From Coneutiohabitans sp964457925 (GTDB taxonomy: Bacteria; Zhuqueibacterota; Zhuqueibacteria; Zhuqueibacterales; Zhuqueibacteraceae), in contig CAYWGH010000015.1 in assembly GCA_964457925.1 (NCBI GenBank), forward strand, positions 75,359 to 139,358: DNA of 64,000 nucleotides. The letters run 5' to 3'. The position numbers were made by a program, and so were the translations under genes. Below are positions 9,384 through 17,518 of the stretch, in pieces. The first letter of the stretch is position 1. Every line of letters begins with the position of its first letter. The notes beneath the pieces are model-generated. The model saw only the letters and a list, made by a program, of their open reading frames with translations. It did not search any database and was not told the DNA's origin.

Positions 9384-9414
9384 TGTCAAATTTGTGTGTC
9401 ACTGTGGCATGTCA
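9384..9414 (+). promoter_or_regulatory. Triple TGTCA direct repeat, 13-bp period
   Basis: TGTCA occurs at 9384-9388, 9397-9401 and 9410-9414, exactly 13 bp apart, in the 275-bp gap between pump 1 and the mini-adaptor gene. The core equals a PhoB-type half-site, but the spacing is 13 rather than 11 bp, so it is not in register with the other operators. It may be a different regulator's site or a chance arrangement. Confidence 0.3.
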
Positions 9415-9563
9415 TTCTCTGGAAGAAAAATTTTGCCGAGTCATTATATCGAGACTGATAGCCTATTCGGCGCAGAAAAAGATTTCCTTCAGATTGACAT
9501 GATCAAGTTGATGTTACAAACGCATCCTGAACAAGCATACAATTACGAAATAAGGAGGTTGTG

Positions 9564-9992
9564 ATGCGGTACATGAATCCTTTGATGATTGCGGCGCTGA
9601 GTATTGCCGGTTTGCAACTGACGGCGTGCCAAAAACATCATGCCACGCACCATGTCGAACATCCGGCCGAGGTGAAAAAAATCGAAGGTTCTGATCTCAG
9701 CAACGTAACTTTGACCGAGATGGCGATGAAACGGCTTGATGTTAAGACCGCTCAAGTTCGTGAGCAGGACGGAAAAAAAGTGGTGCCCTACTCCTCTTTG
9801 ATTTATGACCCCAAAGGCCAGACCTGGGTTTATACCAGTCCTCAGCCGCGCACTTTTGTGCGGCACAAAGTTGATGTCGACCGCATTACCGGCGATCTGG
9901 CGATTTTGAACGATGGCCCGCCCGTGGGCACGAGCATCGCTTCGGTAGCGGTAGCAGAAATTTACGGCGCCGAGTTCAAAGTTGGGCATTGA
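9564..9992 (+). CDS. Miniature RND adaptor-like lipoprotein, His-rich N-terminus
   Basis: 142 residues. AAGGAGG at 9552-9558 favours ATG 9564 over the GTG at 9561. A lipobox LTAC places the lipid on Cys22, followed by a metal-ligand-rich KHHATHHVEH stretch. The rest matches two separate parts of the full adaptor encoded at 35670-36881: the N-terminal segment (LSNVTLTEMAMKRLDVKTA against LTTVTLSPEAEQRLGIETA) joined directly to the C-terminal membrane-proximal domain (VPYSSLIYDPKGQTWVYT against LPFSAILYDIHGGTWVYT, ending EIYGAEF against EIFGTEF). The lipoyl, beta-barrel and hairpin portions are absent. It lies between two RND pumps where an adaptor is expected. It could be a pump accessory or metal-binding subunit; whether it can bridge to an outer-membrane channel is doubtful. 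Confidence 0.8.
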   Translation: MRYMNPLMIAALSIAGLQLTACQKHHATHHVEHPAEVKKIEGSDLSNVTLTEMAMKRLDVKTAQVREQDGKKVVPYSSLIYDPKGQTWVYTSPQPRTFVRHKVDVDRITGDLAILNDGPPVGTSIASVAVAEIYGAEFKVGH

Positions 9993-9999
9993 TGCATTG

Positions 10000-10058
10000 G
10001 TAGTAGTGACTTTAGGCTTGTAGCGTCCTGAGGATCCGGCTTCTCAAGGAGCTACTAC
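10000..10058. repeat. Inverted repeat GTAGTAG/CTACTAC
   Basis: GTAGTAG at 10000-10006 pairs with CTACTAC at 10052-10058 around a 45-base middle. It begins right after the mini-adaptor stop codon. The ends look like dispersed palindromic elements seen in other bacterial genomes; this copy is imperfect inside. It could also act as an mRNA-end structure between the mini-adaptor and pump 2. Confidence 0.4.
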
Positions 10059-10063
10059 AAAAG

Positions 10064-10149
10064 CTTATTCAGAGGGATTTATTTCTGCACTATGTTTGCT
10101 CGTGGTGTCTATGCTTCCTACTGTGCTAAAAGGAATTCCTCTGAATAAG
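10064..10149. repeat. 12-bp perfect inverted repeat, MITE-like or mRNA structure
   Basis: CTTATTCAGAGG at 10064-10075 is the exact complement of CCTCTGAATAAG at 10138-10149, with 62 bases between. No coding sequence lies inside. The arms and size fit a small non-autonomous element or a long hairpin in the intercistronic RNA between mini-adaptor and pump 2. No target-site duplication was recognised. Confidence 0.45.
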
Positions 10150-10195
10150 AGTTGAAATTATTTTCTAGTTTACACCCTCATAGGGAGATACAACT

Positions 10196-13100
10196 ATGCT
10201 GCGTTGGATTATAAAATCGAGCCTGAAGTTTCGGTTCCTGGTGATCGCCATCGCCGTGGGACTAATGTATTTCGGCATCGGACAACTGCAAAAAATGCCT
10301 GTGGACGTTTTTCCCGAGTTCGCGCCGCCGATGGTTGAGGTGCAAACCATCAGTCTCGGACTTTCTCAGGAAGAAGTGGAATCTTTGGTGACCATTCCGC
10401 TGGAGCAAGTACTTGCCGGAATTCCCGACATGACAGTCATGCGTTCCAAATCTGTTCCGGATTTGTCAGCCATCAAAATGTACTTCGAGCCGGGAACCGA
10501 TCTGTTGCTGGCCCGGCAGCACGTGCATGAACGCTTGGCAACGGTAGCGCCGCTTCTTCCAACTTGGGCCGCTCCGCCCATTATGTTACCGCCGCTTTCG
10601 GCCACCAGCCGTATGCTGAAGATTGGGATTTCTTCGAAAACCCGGTCCGTGGTCGATCTATCGATGATCACTTATTGGACCATACAGCAGCGCATCAAGC
10701 GCGTCCCGGGTGTGGCCAATGTCGCCATCTGGGGCGAGCGCATCGAAATGCTGCAAGTCAACGTCGTGCCGGAGTTGATGAAAAAACACAAAGTCACGAT
10801 GAATGAAGTGATGGAGGCCACGGCGGATGCTCTGGACGTTGGCTTGTTCCAATATTCAGAAGGGCATCACGTCGGTAGCGGCGGCTGGATTGATACGCCC
10901 AACCAAAGGTTACAAGTCAGGCACGTTCTGCCCATTGCCAAAGACTATGAAAACATTACGGCGGACGAGTTGGGTGAAATGCCACTTGCCGTCAGGAATG
11001 GCAAGCAACTCTTCTTGAAGGATGTGGCCCGGGTCGAGATGGGGCATCAACCCATGATCGGCGAGGGCATTGTCAACGACGGCATCGGCTTGCTGCTCAT
11101 CGTGGAAAAATTCCCCTGGGGCAACACCCTGCAAGTGACCAAAGCCGTTGAAGAAGCGATCGCGCAATTGAAGCCCGGGCTTCCCGACGTTGACATCGAT
11201 ACCGCCATCTTCCGGCCGGCGACCTTCATCGAAACTTCTATCGACAATCTCAGCCTGGCCTTGTTCATCGGCAGCGTGCTCTTGATTCTGGTGCTGTTCT
11301 TCTTCCTTTACAATTGGCGCGTGGCCGTCATCAGTTGCGTGGCGATGCCGCTGTCTCTGTTAGCCGCGGCGCTGGTGCTCTACATGCGTGACACCACCAT
11401 CAACGTGATGATTCTCGCGGGTTTCGTCATCGCGCTCGGCGACATCGTGGACGACGCAATCATCGACATCGAAAACGTGGTGCGGCGGCTGCGCGAGTAT
11501 CGCCAGTCTGGGCGCACGGATAAGTCCTTAGCGAGGATTATTCTGGATGCCTCAATCGAGGTGCGCGGTGCCATCATCTATGCCACGCTGATCGAAGTGC
11601 TGGCGATTATGCCGGTCTTCTTTTTAAAGGGCTTGTCCGGCGCTTTCTTCCAACCTCTGGCCCTATCTTACGCGCTGGCTCTGCTGGTCTCGATGGTGGT
11701 CGCACTGACGGTTACCCCGGCCTTGGCCATGATTTTCTTGCGCAAAGCCCCGCTCGCGGAGCGCGAAGCCCCCATCGTGCGTGGACTCAAGAAGGTTTAT
11801 GAAAAGCTTTTGACGCCGATCATTCGTTCGCCGCGCCCGGCATTTGCTACCGTCGCGATCATCATGCTGGCGGGCGCTTTGATTTGGCCGCGATTAGGGC
11901 AGGAGTTGCTGCCTTCGTTCAAAGAACGGGATTTCCTGATGCACTGGCTGACGAAGCCCGGCACCTCGTGGCCAGAAATGCAGCGCATCAGCATTCAGAG
12001 TGCCAAAGAGTTGCTCGAAATTCCTGGTGTTCTTAATCTCGGTTCTCACATCGGGCAGGCGTTGATCATGGATGAGGTTGTCGGTATGTATTTCGCCGAA
12101 CACTGGGTGAGCATCGATCCAAAAGTGGATTACGACAAGACGCTAGCTAAAATCACGGAGGTGGTTGACGGCTATCCTGGCATCTACCGAGATGTGCAGA
12201 CGTATCTCAAAGAGCGTATCCGTGAAGTTTTAACCGGAACCTCCGAGGCCATTGTGGTGCGCATCTTTGGCCGCGATCTGGACGTTCTTACGGCAAAAGC
12301 CGGGGAAGTGAAAGAAGCTTTGTCAAAGATTCCCGGCATCGTCGATCTGCACTACTCTTTTCAAGAGAAAATCCCTCAGATCGAAATCAAGGTTGACCTC
12401 GCCAAAGCGCAAAAGTACGGTGTGAAGCCCGGCGACGTGCGCCGCATCGCGACAACGATGATTGCGGGCGAAGAAGCCGGCGATATTCACATTGCTAACC
12501 GTACCTATGACGTGAATGTGTGGAGCGTTCCCGAAGCGCGCAATAGTATCAGCGATATCAAGGAAATGCTGATCGACATACCGGGCGGTGGTCACATTCA
12601 GTTGCAAGAAGTCGCCGACGTGTACGTCGCGCCCACGCCGAATGTCATCAACCGCGAACACCAGATGCGCCGCATCGATGTTGGCGGCAGCGCCAAGGGC
12701 CGTCCTCTCGGAGACGTCTATGCCGACGTTCAGGCTGCGCTCACGACGATCCAATTTCCCCAGGAATACTATCCCGTGTTGCTGGGAGAATATACGGAAC
12801 GGCAGAAGGCCCAAAGCACCTTGATGTGGGTATCCGTCATCGCGGCGATTGGCATTTTTCTCCTCCTGGTAACTTCATTCGGAAGCGTGCGCTTGGCAAC
12901 GTTATCCTTCTTGACCTTGCCATCGGCTTTAGTGGGCGGCGTCTTGGCAGCTTGGCTAGGTGACGGCCTTATCTCACTCGGTTCGTTGGTGGGATTTCTC
13001 ACCATCTTGGGCATTGCCGCGCGCAACGGCATCATGCTGATTGAACACTTTCAGCATCTCGAAAAGCATGAAGGCGAAACCTTTGGTCCCAAGCTGGTTT

Positions 13101-13339
13101 TGCGCGGTGCATTGGAACGCATCTCACCGATCATGATGACTGCGTTGACTACGGTGTTCGCCATCATCCCCTTGGTGGTTGCCGGCAATCTTCCTGGTCA
13201 CGAGATTGAGCATCCCATGGCCGTTGTCATCATGGGTGGCATCGTCACTTCGACGTTGCTGAACATTTTCGTCGTGCCCAGTTTGTACTTGAAGTTTGGG
13301 CGCAGTAAAGCAAAAGCCGCGGCTGCGCAGGTGGCATAG
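10196..13339 (+). CDS. CusA/CzcA-family RND efflux permease (pump 2)
   Basis: 1047 residues, full length for a heavy-metal-efflux RND permease, with AGGGA at 10182-10186 before the ATG. It keeps the family features in orthodox form: RMLKIGISSKT in the porter domain, VDDAIIDIENVVRRLRE at TM4, ARNGIMLIEHFQHLE near TM11 and GHEIEHPMAVVIMGG near TM12. It is closer in these motifs to pump 3 (32611-35673) than to its neighbour pump 1. Lying next to divergent pump 1, it could form either a separate homotrimer or a mixed trimer like the MdtB/MdtC pair of E. coli; this is inference. It includes a DVGLFQYSEGHH segment in the porter domain that pump 3 lacks. Confidence 0.93.
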   Translation: MLRWIIKSSLKFRFLVIAIAVGLMYFGIGQLQKMPVDVFPEFAPPMVEVQTISLGLSQEEVESLVTIPLEQVLAGIPDMTVMRSKSVPDLSAIKMYFEPGTDLLLARQHVHERLATVAPLLPTWAAPPIMLPPLSATSRMLKIGISSKTRSVVDLSMITYWTIQQRIKRVPGVANVAIWGERIEMLQVNVVPELMKKHKVTMNEVMEATADALDVGLFQYSEGHHVGSGGWIDTPNQRLQVRHVLPIAKDYENITADELGEMPLAVRNGKQLFLKDVARVEMGHQPMIGEGIVNDGIGLLLIVEKFPWGNTLQVTKAVEEAIAQLKPGLPDVDIDTAIFRPATFIETSIDNLSLALFIGSVLLILVLFFFLYNWRVAVISCVAMPLSLLAAALVLYMRDTTINVMILAGFVIALGDIVDDAIIDIENVVRRLREYRQSGRTDKSLARIILDASIEVRGAIIYATLIEVLAIMPVFFLKGLSGAFFQPLALSYALALLVSMVVALTVTPALAMIFLRKAPLAEREAPIVRGLKKVYEKLLTPIIRSPRPAFATVAIIMLAGALIWPRLGQELLPSFKERDFLMHWLTKPGTSWPEMQRISIQSAKELLEIPGVLNLGSHIGQALIMDEVVGMYFAEHWVSIDPKVDYDKTLAKITEVVDGYPGIYRDVQTYLKERIREVLTGTSEAIVVRIFGRDLDVLTAKAGEVKEALSKIPGIVDLHYSFQEKIPQIEIKVDLAKAQKYGVKPGDVRRIATTMIAGEEAGDIHIANRTYDVNVWSVPEARNSISDIKEMLIDIPGGGHIQLQEVADVYVAPTPNVINREHQMRRIDVGGSAKGRPLGDVYADVQAALTTIQFPQEYYPVLLGEYTERQKAQSTLMWVSVIAAIGIFLLLVTSFGSVRLATLSFLTLPSALVGGVLAAWLGDGLISLGSLVGFLTILGIAARNGIMLIEHFQHLEKHEGETFGPKLVLRGALERISPIMMTALTTVFAIIPLVVAGNLPGHEIEHPMAVVIMGGIVTSTLLNIFVVPSLYLKFGRSKAKAAAAQVA

Positions 13340-13341
13340 AG

Positions 13342-13359
13342 AAGGCATCGCCATGCCTT
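13342..13359 (+). terminator. Weak terminator-like hairpin after pump 2
   Basis: AAGGCAT at 13342-13348 pairs with ATGCCTT at 13353-13359 over a four-base loop, three bases after the pump 2 stop codon, followed only by a short TCT. The U-tract is poor, so it may be a partial terminator or simply an mRNA 3' stem. Confidence 0.4.
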
Positions 13360-13370
13360 TCTACTCCGAT

Positions 13371-13395
13371 CCCCCTCTCTACTGACGAGAGGGGG
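13371..13395. repeat. Strong 9-bp GC hairpin
   Basis: CCCCCTCTC at 13371-13379 pairs perfectly with GAGAGGGGG at 13387-13395 over a seven-base loop. No T-run follows. It lies between pump 2 and TerC and, with the hairpin at 13342, could attenuate read-through or stabilise the upstream mRNA. Confidence 0.45.
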
Positions 13396-13532
13396 AATGG
13401 GGTGTGAGTCTCTCATGCCAATGTGGCAACGCGGCATCCGTAAACTGGCCGCGTGAGCAATTTTACTCTGGGACGATCATAATTTGACATCGCCACGCTG
13501 ACTCTCTGAATCGGAATTCCGGTGCTTTGCGC

Positions 13533-14630
13533 ATGATCTCAAACGAAACCCTGCTCTGGGCGGTTTTTGGCATCTTCATCACCGGCATGTTGATGCTTGA
13601 TCTCGGAGTGCTCAATCGCAAAGCTCACGTGCTTTCGATTAAAGAAGCAGCCATTTGGTCCGGCATCTGGATTTCCTCTGCTTTGCTCTTTGCTTTGGGC
13701 ATTTTTTATTTGGAGGGGAAAGCCAAAGCTCTGGAGTTTCTTGCGGGTTTTCTGATTGAAAAGTCGCTTAGTACGGACAATATTTTTGTGTTCATTATGG
13801 TCTTCACCTATTTCAACGTCAGTCCGATGCAACAACCGCGAGTATTGAAATGGGGAATTGTAGGTGCGATCATCATGCGTGCATTGTTGATCGCCGCCGG
13901 TGTGACGTTGATCAATCAATTTCATTGGATGACATATGTTTTTGGCGCTTTGCTGGCCATCACCGTTATCAAAATGGTGCTTCCGGGCGACGAAAGCTTT
14001 GATCCTGGAAAAAGCTGGGCGTTGAAGCTTCTGCGGCGCATCATACCGGTGAGCGATCATTATCATGGCGAACGCTTTTTCATGCGTTCGGAAAATGGCT
14101 TCTTTGCCACGCCCTTGCTCGTGGTTCTCGTCGTTATCGAAAGCTCGGATTTGATCTTCGCGCTTGATTCTATCCCGGCGATCTTTGCCGTCACTACGGA
14201 TCCTTTTATCGTTTACACTTCGAACATCTTCGCCATTCTCGGCCTGCGCGCGCTTTATTTTGTTCTGGCCGGGATGGCCCGAGTTTTTGAATATCTGAAA
14301 CCGGGCATCATCATCATTCTGGCCTTTGTGGCCGTGAAAATGTTAATCGTCGATTTTTATAAGATTCCCATCGGCCTTTCACTAGCGATTATTGGCATCG
14401 TGCTGGTGATTTCAATTTTCGCCTCCTGGATCACCCTGCGTAGAAATGGTCAAACGCTGCGCGATAAACTTGAGGTCGCAGCGTCAGGAGCTTCCATTCA
14501 ACCGACGACAGAAAGCGCGAGGGGCGACCGATCAATAAATTCGAATGGCAACTACTTATCGAGTATTGCAGTGCTACCACCGTGGCTGTTGCAGCCCGCT
14601 GATCACCTGAATCATGAACCCCGGAGGTAA
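13533..14630 (+). CDS. TerC-family integral membrane protein
   Basis: 365 residues from ATG 13533; a TTG two codons upstream is also possible and neither has a strong ribosome-binding site. About nine hydrophobic helices are visible. The TerC hallmark segments are present: SLSTDNIFVFIMVF in an early helix and VVIESSDLIFALDSIPAIFAV in a later one, with acidic residues inside membrane helices (the presumed metal path), plus NIFAILGLRALYFVL. TerC/Alx proteins are linked to manganese export, tellurite resistance and metalation of exported proteins. Its place after two metal-type RND pumps fits metal homeostasis. The last 40 residues are a polar tail. No yybP-ykoY manganese riboswitch pattern was found upstream. 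Confidence 0.9.
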   Translation: MISNETLLWAVFGIFITGMLMLDLGVLNRKAHVLSIKEAAIWSGIWISSALLFALGIFYLEGKAKALEFLAGFLIEKSLSTDNIFVFIMVFTYFNVSPMQQPRVLKWGIVGAIIMRALLIAAGVTLINQFHWMTYVFGALLAITVIKMVLPGDESFDPGKSWALKLLRRIIPVSDHYHGERFFMRSENGFFATPLLVVLVVIESSDLIFALDSIPAIFAVTTDPFIVYTSNIFAILGLRALYFVLAGMARVFEYLKPGIIIILAFVAVKMLIVDFYKIPIGLSLAIIGIVLVISIFASWITLRRNGQTLRDKLEVAASGASIQPTTESARGDRSINSNGNYLSSIAVLPPWLLQPADHLNHEPRR

Positions 14631-14634
14631 GAAG

Positions 14635-15879
14635 ATGAAAAAGATCGATCATATCCACAAAACAAATTGTCAGAGTAAAATGTGGCGACGCGGCCCACTC
14701 AGTTTCATGCTGGCACCATCCGAGATGTATCTAGACTTTTCGATCCTGCCCGATCTTGGCGCTATCGGTCTTCTGCTTGGGATGGTAATGCTGTTGGCGA
14801 TGGCCTCTCCTGCAAAAGCGCAAGACCCGATGAAATTCTCCGGCGATTTTCGCGTGCGGCATGAAACCACGACAAAACAAGAGCCCGGGGCGCTGCCCGA
14901 TATTCGCGATCCGCGCAACCGCGAAGTAGTACGCTTTCGCTTCAGTATGAGCAAAAAGATCAACGGCCTGTTCAACTTTGGCGCGCGCTTGGCAACCGGC
15001 TCGCCGGATGATCCCAACACCACGGATATCACAATGGGCGACTTTGCCAATGATCTTACCATCAGCCTGGATCGTGCTTATATGGAGCTGGCCTATAAAA
15101 ATCTCTTTCTCACCGGCGGCAAGTTTGCCAACCCATTCCGCACGACTGAAATGGTGTGGGATGGCGACGTCAATCCGCAGGGCTTTGGCGCGAGCTATAC
15201 CTTTGCCGGATCTCCCACCGTCATTCCTAAGCTTACCGGCGTATATTACGTCATTGACGAGCAAACCAACCGGCCGGATAGCTACATGTTGGGCGGGCAA
15301 TTGCAGTTTGCCCTCAATGCCAGCGATAACCTGAGCCTGACCTTGACGGGCGCTTATTATGATTACACCATCAAAAGCCTGGTCAATGCTAATTCCGGTG
15401 ATATTGGGAGCAATTACTTGAACGCGGCGGGTGACGGGTATCTCTCAGATTTCGATTTGATTGATGCGATTGCAGCCCTCGATTATCGTGGTTTTGGCGA
15501 GGCGTATCCGCTCCGCATCATCGGCAATTTTGTCAAGAATCGCGGGGCTGTTGATGGCGGCCAGGGAGAACAGGATGCCGGTTTGAACGTCGAATTATAC
15601 CTCGGCAAAACCACAAAAATACACGATTGGCGTTTGCAATACGCCTTTACGAAGACCGAAGCCGATGCGGTGCTGGCGGCTTTTTCGCATGACAATACCA
15701 CGCTGACAACAAATTATATCCAGCACACACTCGGCGTCGATTATGTCGCGCACGAAAACATGATACTCAATGTGACGCTGTATCGGTATCGCCGCAACGA
15801 ATTGGAAGCCGTGGAAACTGACGGCTTTGAGAACGACTCGTTCATGCGCGTGCGCCTCAATGCGCTGGTGAATTTCTAA
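14635..15879 (+). CDS. Putative outer-membrane porin
   Basis: 414 residues. GGAGG at 14623-14627 overlaps the end of the TerC gene (stop 14628-14630), giving tight coupling and fixing the start at 14635. The signal region is unusually long: the hydrophobic core GLLLGMVMLLAMASPAKAQ begins only near residue 45. The mature part starts MKFSGDFRVRHE and alternates aromatic and polar residues through 12 or more strands (for example LFLTGGKFANPFRTTEMVW), ending MRVRLNALVNF with terminal Phe. This is the putative-porin type common in FCB bacteria. A strong terminator lies 125 bp after it. Substrate unknown. Confidence 0.8.
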   Translation: MKKIDHIHKTNCQSKMWRRGPLSFMLAPSEMYLDFSILPDLGAIGLLLGMVMLLAMASPAKAQDPMKFSGDFRVRHETTTKQEPGALPDIRDPRNREVVRFRFSMSKKINGLFNFGARLATGSPDDPNTTDITMGDFANDLTISLDRAYMELAYKNLFLTGGKFANPFRTTEMVWDGDVNPQGFGASYTFAGSPTVIPKLTGVYYVIDEQTNRPDSYMLGGQLQFALNASDNLSLTLTGAYYDYTIKSLVNANSGDIGSNYLNAAGDGYLSDFDLIDAIAALDYRGFGEAYPLRIIGNFVKNRGAVDGGQGEQDAGLNVELYLGKTTKIHDWRLQYAFTKTEADAVLAAFSHDNTTLTTNYIQHTLGVDYVAHENMILNVTLYRYRRNELEAVETDGFENDSFMRVRLNALVNF

Positions 15880-16003
15880 ATCGTGCAAGGCATCGCGACT
15901 AACGCAAGTTTTGATCGCAATGGAAACGAGAAAGAGCAAAGACGGCAAAATTCAAGGTGATACCGTAAGCTCCTCCTCGACATGGCCACCTTGAATTATC
16001 ATG

Positions 16004-16026
16004 ACGCCCCCTCGTGGGGCGTTTTT
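16004..16026 (+). terminator. Rho-independent terminator after porin gene
   Basis: ACGCCCC (16004-16010) pairs with GGGGCGT (16016-16022) over a five-base loop CTCGT and is followed by TTTT. This is a textbook intrinsic terminator and closes the transcription unit that starts at pump 1. Confidence 0.85.
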
Positions 16027-16141
16027 GCGGAGCAGAGGACGAAATGGCGCTAACGAGTAGAGCAATATTTTCAAACCGAGAGTTGAGGCGAATCAACACT
16101 CAGCACTCTTTCGCGTTTATTCGCGCTAACTCGTGTTGGGT

Positions 16142-16180
16142 TTTACAAGTAATTTACAATTCAACTACACAATCATGACA
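16142..16180 (-). promoter_or_regulatory. Four-unit 11-bp direct-repeat operator upstream of ABC exporter
   Basis: On the plus strand TTTACA, TTTACA, ACTACA and ATGACA start at 16142, 16153, 16164 and 16175. Read on the minus strand the order is TGTCAT, TGTAGT, TGTAAA, TGTAAA. Spacing is exactly 11 bp throughout. The minus-strand order closely follows that at 43404-43453 (TGTCAT, TGTAGG, TGTAAA, TGTGAA, TGTGAA). The site is 310 bp before the ABC gene start and just after a terminator, so it most likely serves that operon. Confidence 0.75.
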
Positions 16181-16489
16181 CTTTCTTATTGGCTTTTTAT
16201 TATATTACGACGAAGTAATTTTTGGAGCAAACGGCCGGCATTGTTCCTTCTTGAACGCGCGAAAAACGATGGCAAAAATTCTCAAGCCCGTCAGAATAAT
16301 TCATGTTCTCGGTTTTTTCTAACCATCAAAAACTCTTCGAGAGGCCAGGCAAGAATCCATGACGCCCGAATCAGCGCCTCGCAACGAATCACTTCGTTGT
16401 TGAACAGTTATAACCAATCTATATAAACCAGCAACCGGTATTTTGCATATAGTAACCGTTGTATTACCCGTCAAGGAGGAATGAGACTT

Positions 16490-17518
16490 ATGTTTGACAG
16501 CAATAACTCCAAAGCTGCGCGCACCGAGAATGAGGTGCTGCTCGCCAAAGACCTGCGCAAGTTCTATGGCCCACGAGAGGCGCTTAGAGGATTATCATTC
16601 TCCTTGAATGCCGGGCGCATTCTGGGCTTTCTCGGCCCCAATGGCGCAGGCAAGACCACGGCTATCCGCATCCTCACGACGATTCTCGAGCCTGATGCGG
16701 GCTACTTTGTGGTGAACGGTATCAGCTCTGATAATCCAGTAGAGTTGCGCCGCAAGATCGGCGTGCTGCCGGAGAGTTTGGGTTTTCACAAACAAATGAC
16801 CGGACTGGAATGCCTGATTTTTTTCGGCCGGCTTTATGGGCGAAGCACAGAGCAGGCCAAAGCTACCGGCATCGAGCTGCTCGAAGAAGTGGGGTTGGAT
16901 AAACGCTCAAAATCCCTGATCGGCACCTATAGCCGTGGCATGCGGCAACGCTTGGGCATTGCGCGCACGCTGGTTAACGATCCTTCCGTGCTTTTTCTGG
17001 ACGAGCCGACATTGGGTCTCGATCCGCGCGGCCAAAAAGAGTTGCTCGATCTGATCGAACACATTGCGCGCGAACGTAACGTCGGCGTCATTTTGTGCAG
17101 CCATGATTTGCCGGAGGTGGAAAGCATTTGTGACGACGTACTGATCATGAACATGGGACAAGTGGTTGCCTCTGGAACCGTGGACGAAGTTCTCCGGCGC
17201 GGTCGCTCGGGCAAGGGTGGCATGATGCAGGGCAGCGGCATTCGCATTCAAATTCCGGCAGCCTCGGCGGCAGAAGCGCGGAAGATATTAGCCGCAATGT
17301 CGCAGGTCAAAAACGTGACGCTTGCGAGCGAGGATGGCGGTTGGTTGCGCGTGGCGTTTTCAGAGTCGGGCGATGTTGATTTGACGGAAAATCCTTATCT
17401 CAATAATAGAATTCTGGAAGCGCTGATCCGCGCTGAAATTCCGATTTTAAATTTTGAAGCTGAGCGCAGCCGCTTGCAAGACGTCTTTCTGCACTTAACC
17501 GAGGAGGCGATGGCATGA
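16490..17518 (+). CDS. ABC transporter ATP-binding protein (ABC-2/NosF-like)
   Basis: 342 residues from ATG 16490, because AAGGAGG (16473-16479) is too close to the ATG at 16481. Walker A FLGPNGAGKTT, Q-loop region GVLPESLGF, signature YSRGMRQRLG, Walker B VLFLDEPTLGLD and switch His in CSHDLPEVE are all intact, so it should be an active ATPase. The C-terminal 90 residues form the extra domain typical of exporter ATPases of the ABC-2 type (ending LQDVFLHLTEEAMA). It overlaps the permease gene by ATGA, which indicates translational coupling. The upstream operator suggests control by the two-component system at 40-43 kb. Confidence 0.93.
   Translation: MFDSNNSKAARTENEVLLAKDLRKFYGPREALRGLSFSLNAGRILGFLGPNGAGKTTAIRILTTILEPDAGYFVVNGISSDNPVELRRKIGVLPESLGFHKQMTGLECLIFFGRLYGRSTEQAKATGIELLEEVGLDKRSKSLIGTYSRGMRQRLGIARTLVNDPSVLFLDEPTLGLDPRGQKELLDLIEHIARERNVGVILCSHDLPEVESICDDVLIMNMGQVVASGTVDEVLRRGRSGKGGMMQGSGIRIQIPAASAAEARKILAAMSQVKNVTLASEDGGWLRVAFSESGDVDLTENPYLNNRILEALIRAEIPILNFEAERSRLQDVFLHLTEEAMA

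Larger units (their letters stand above)
15880..16489. other. 610-bp intergenic region: terminator and ABC-operon regulatory region
   Basis: The first part ends the pump/TerC/porin unit with a terminator (16004-16026). The second part is AT-rich and holds the four-unit operator at 16142-16180, then about 310 bp of leader before the ABC gene. A 97-codon frame at 16133-16426 overlaps the operator and has no ribosome-binding site, so I do not call it. Confidence 0.6.

Noticed and set aside
13340..13532. Possible yybP-ykoY manganese riboswitch before TerC
   Set aside because: TerC genes are often under this riboswitch, but the conserved loops could not be found; only simple hairpins are seen.
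16133..16426. A 97-codon plus-strand frame in the ABC operon leader
   Set aside because: It overlaps the operator array, has no ribosome-binding site and no recognisable features; it looks like chance.
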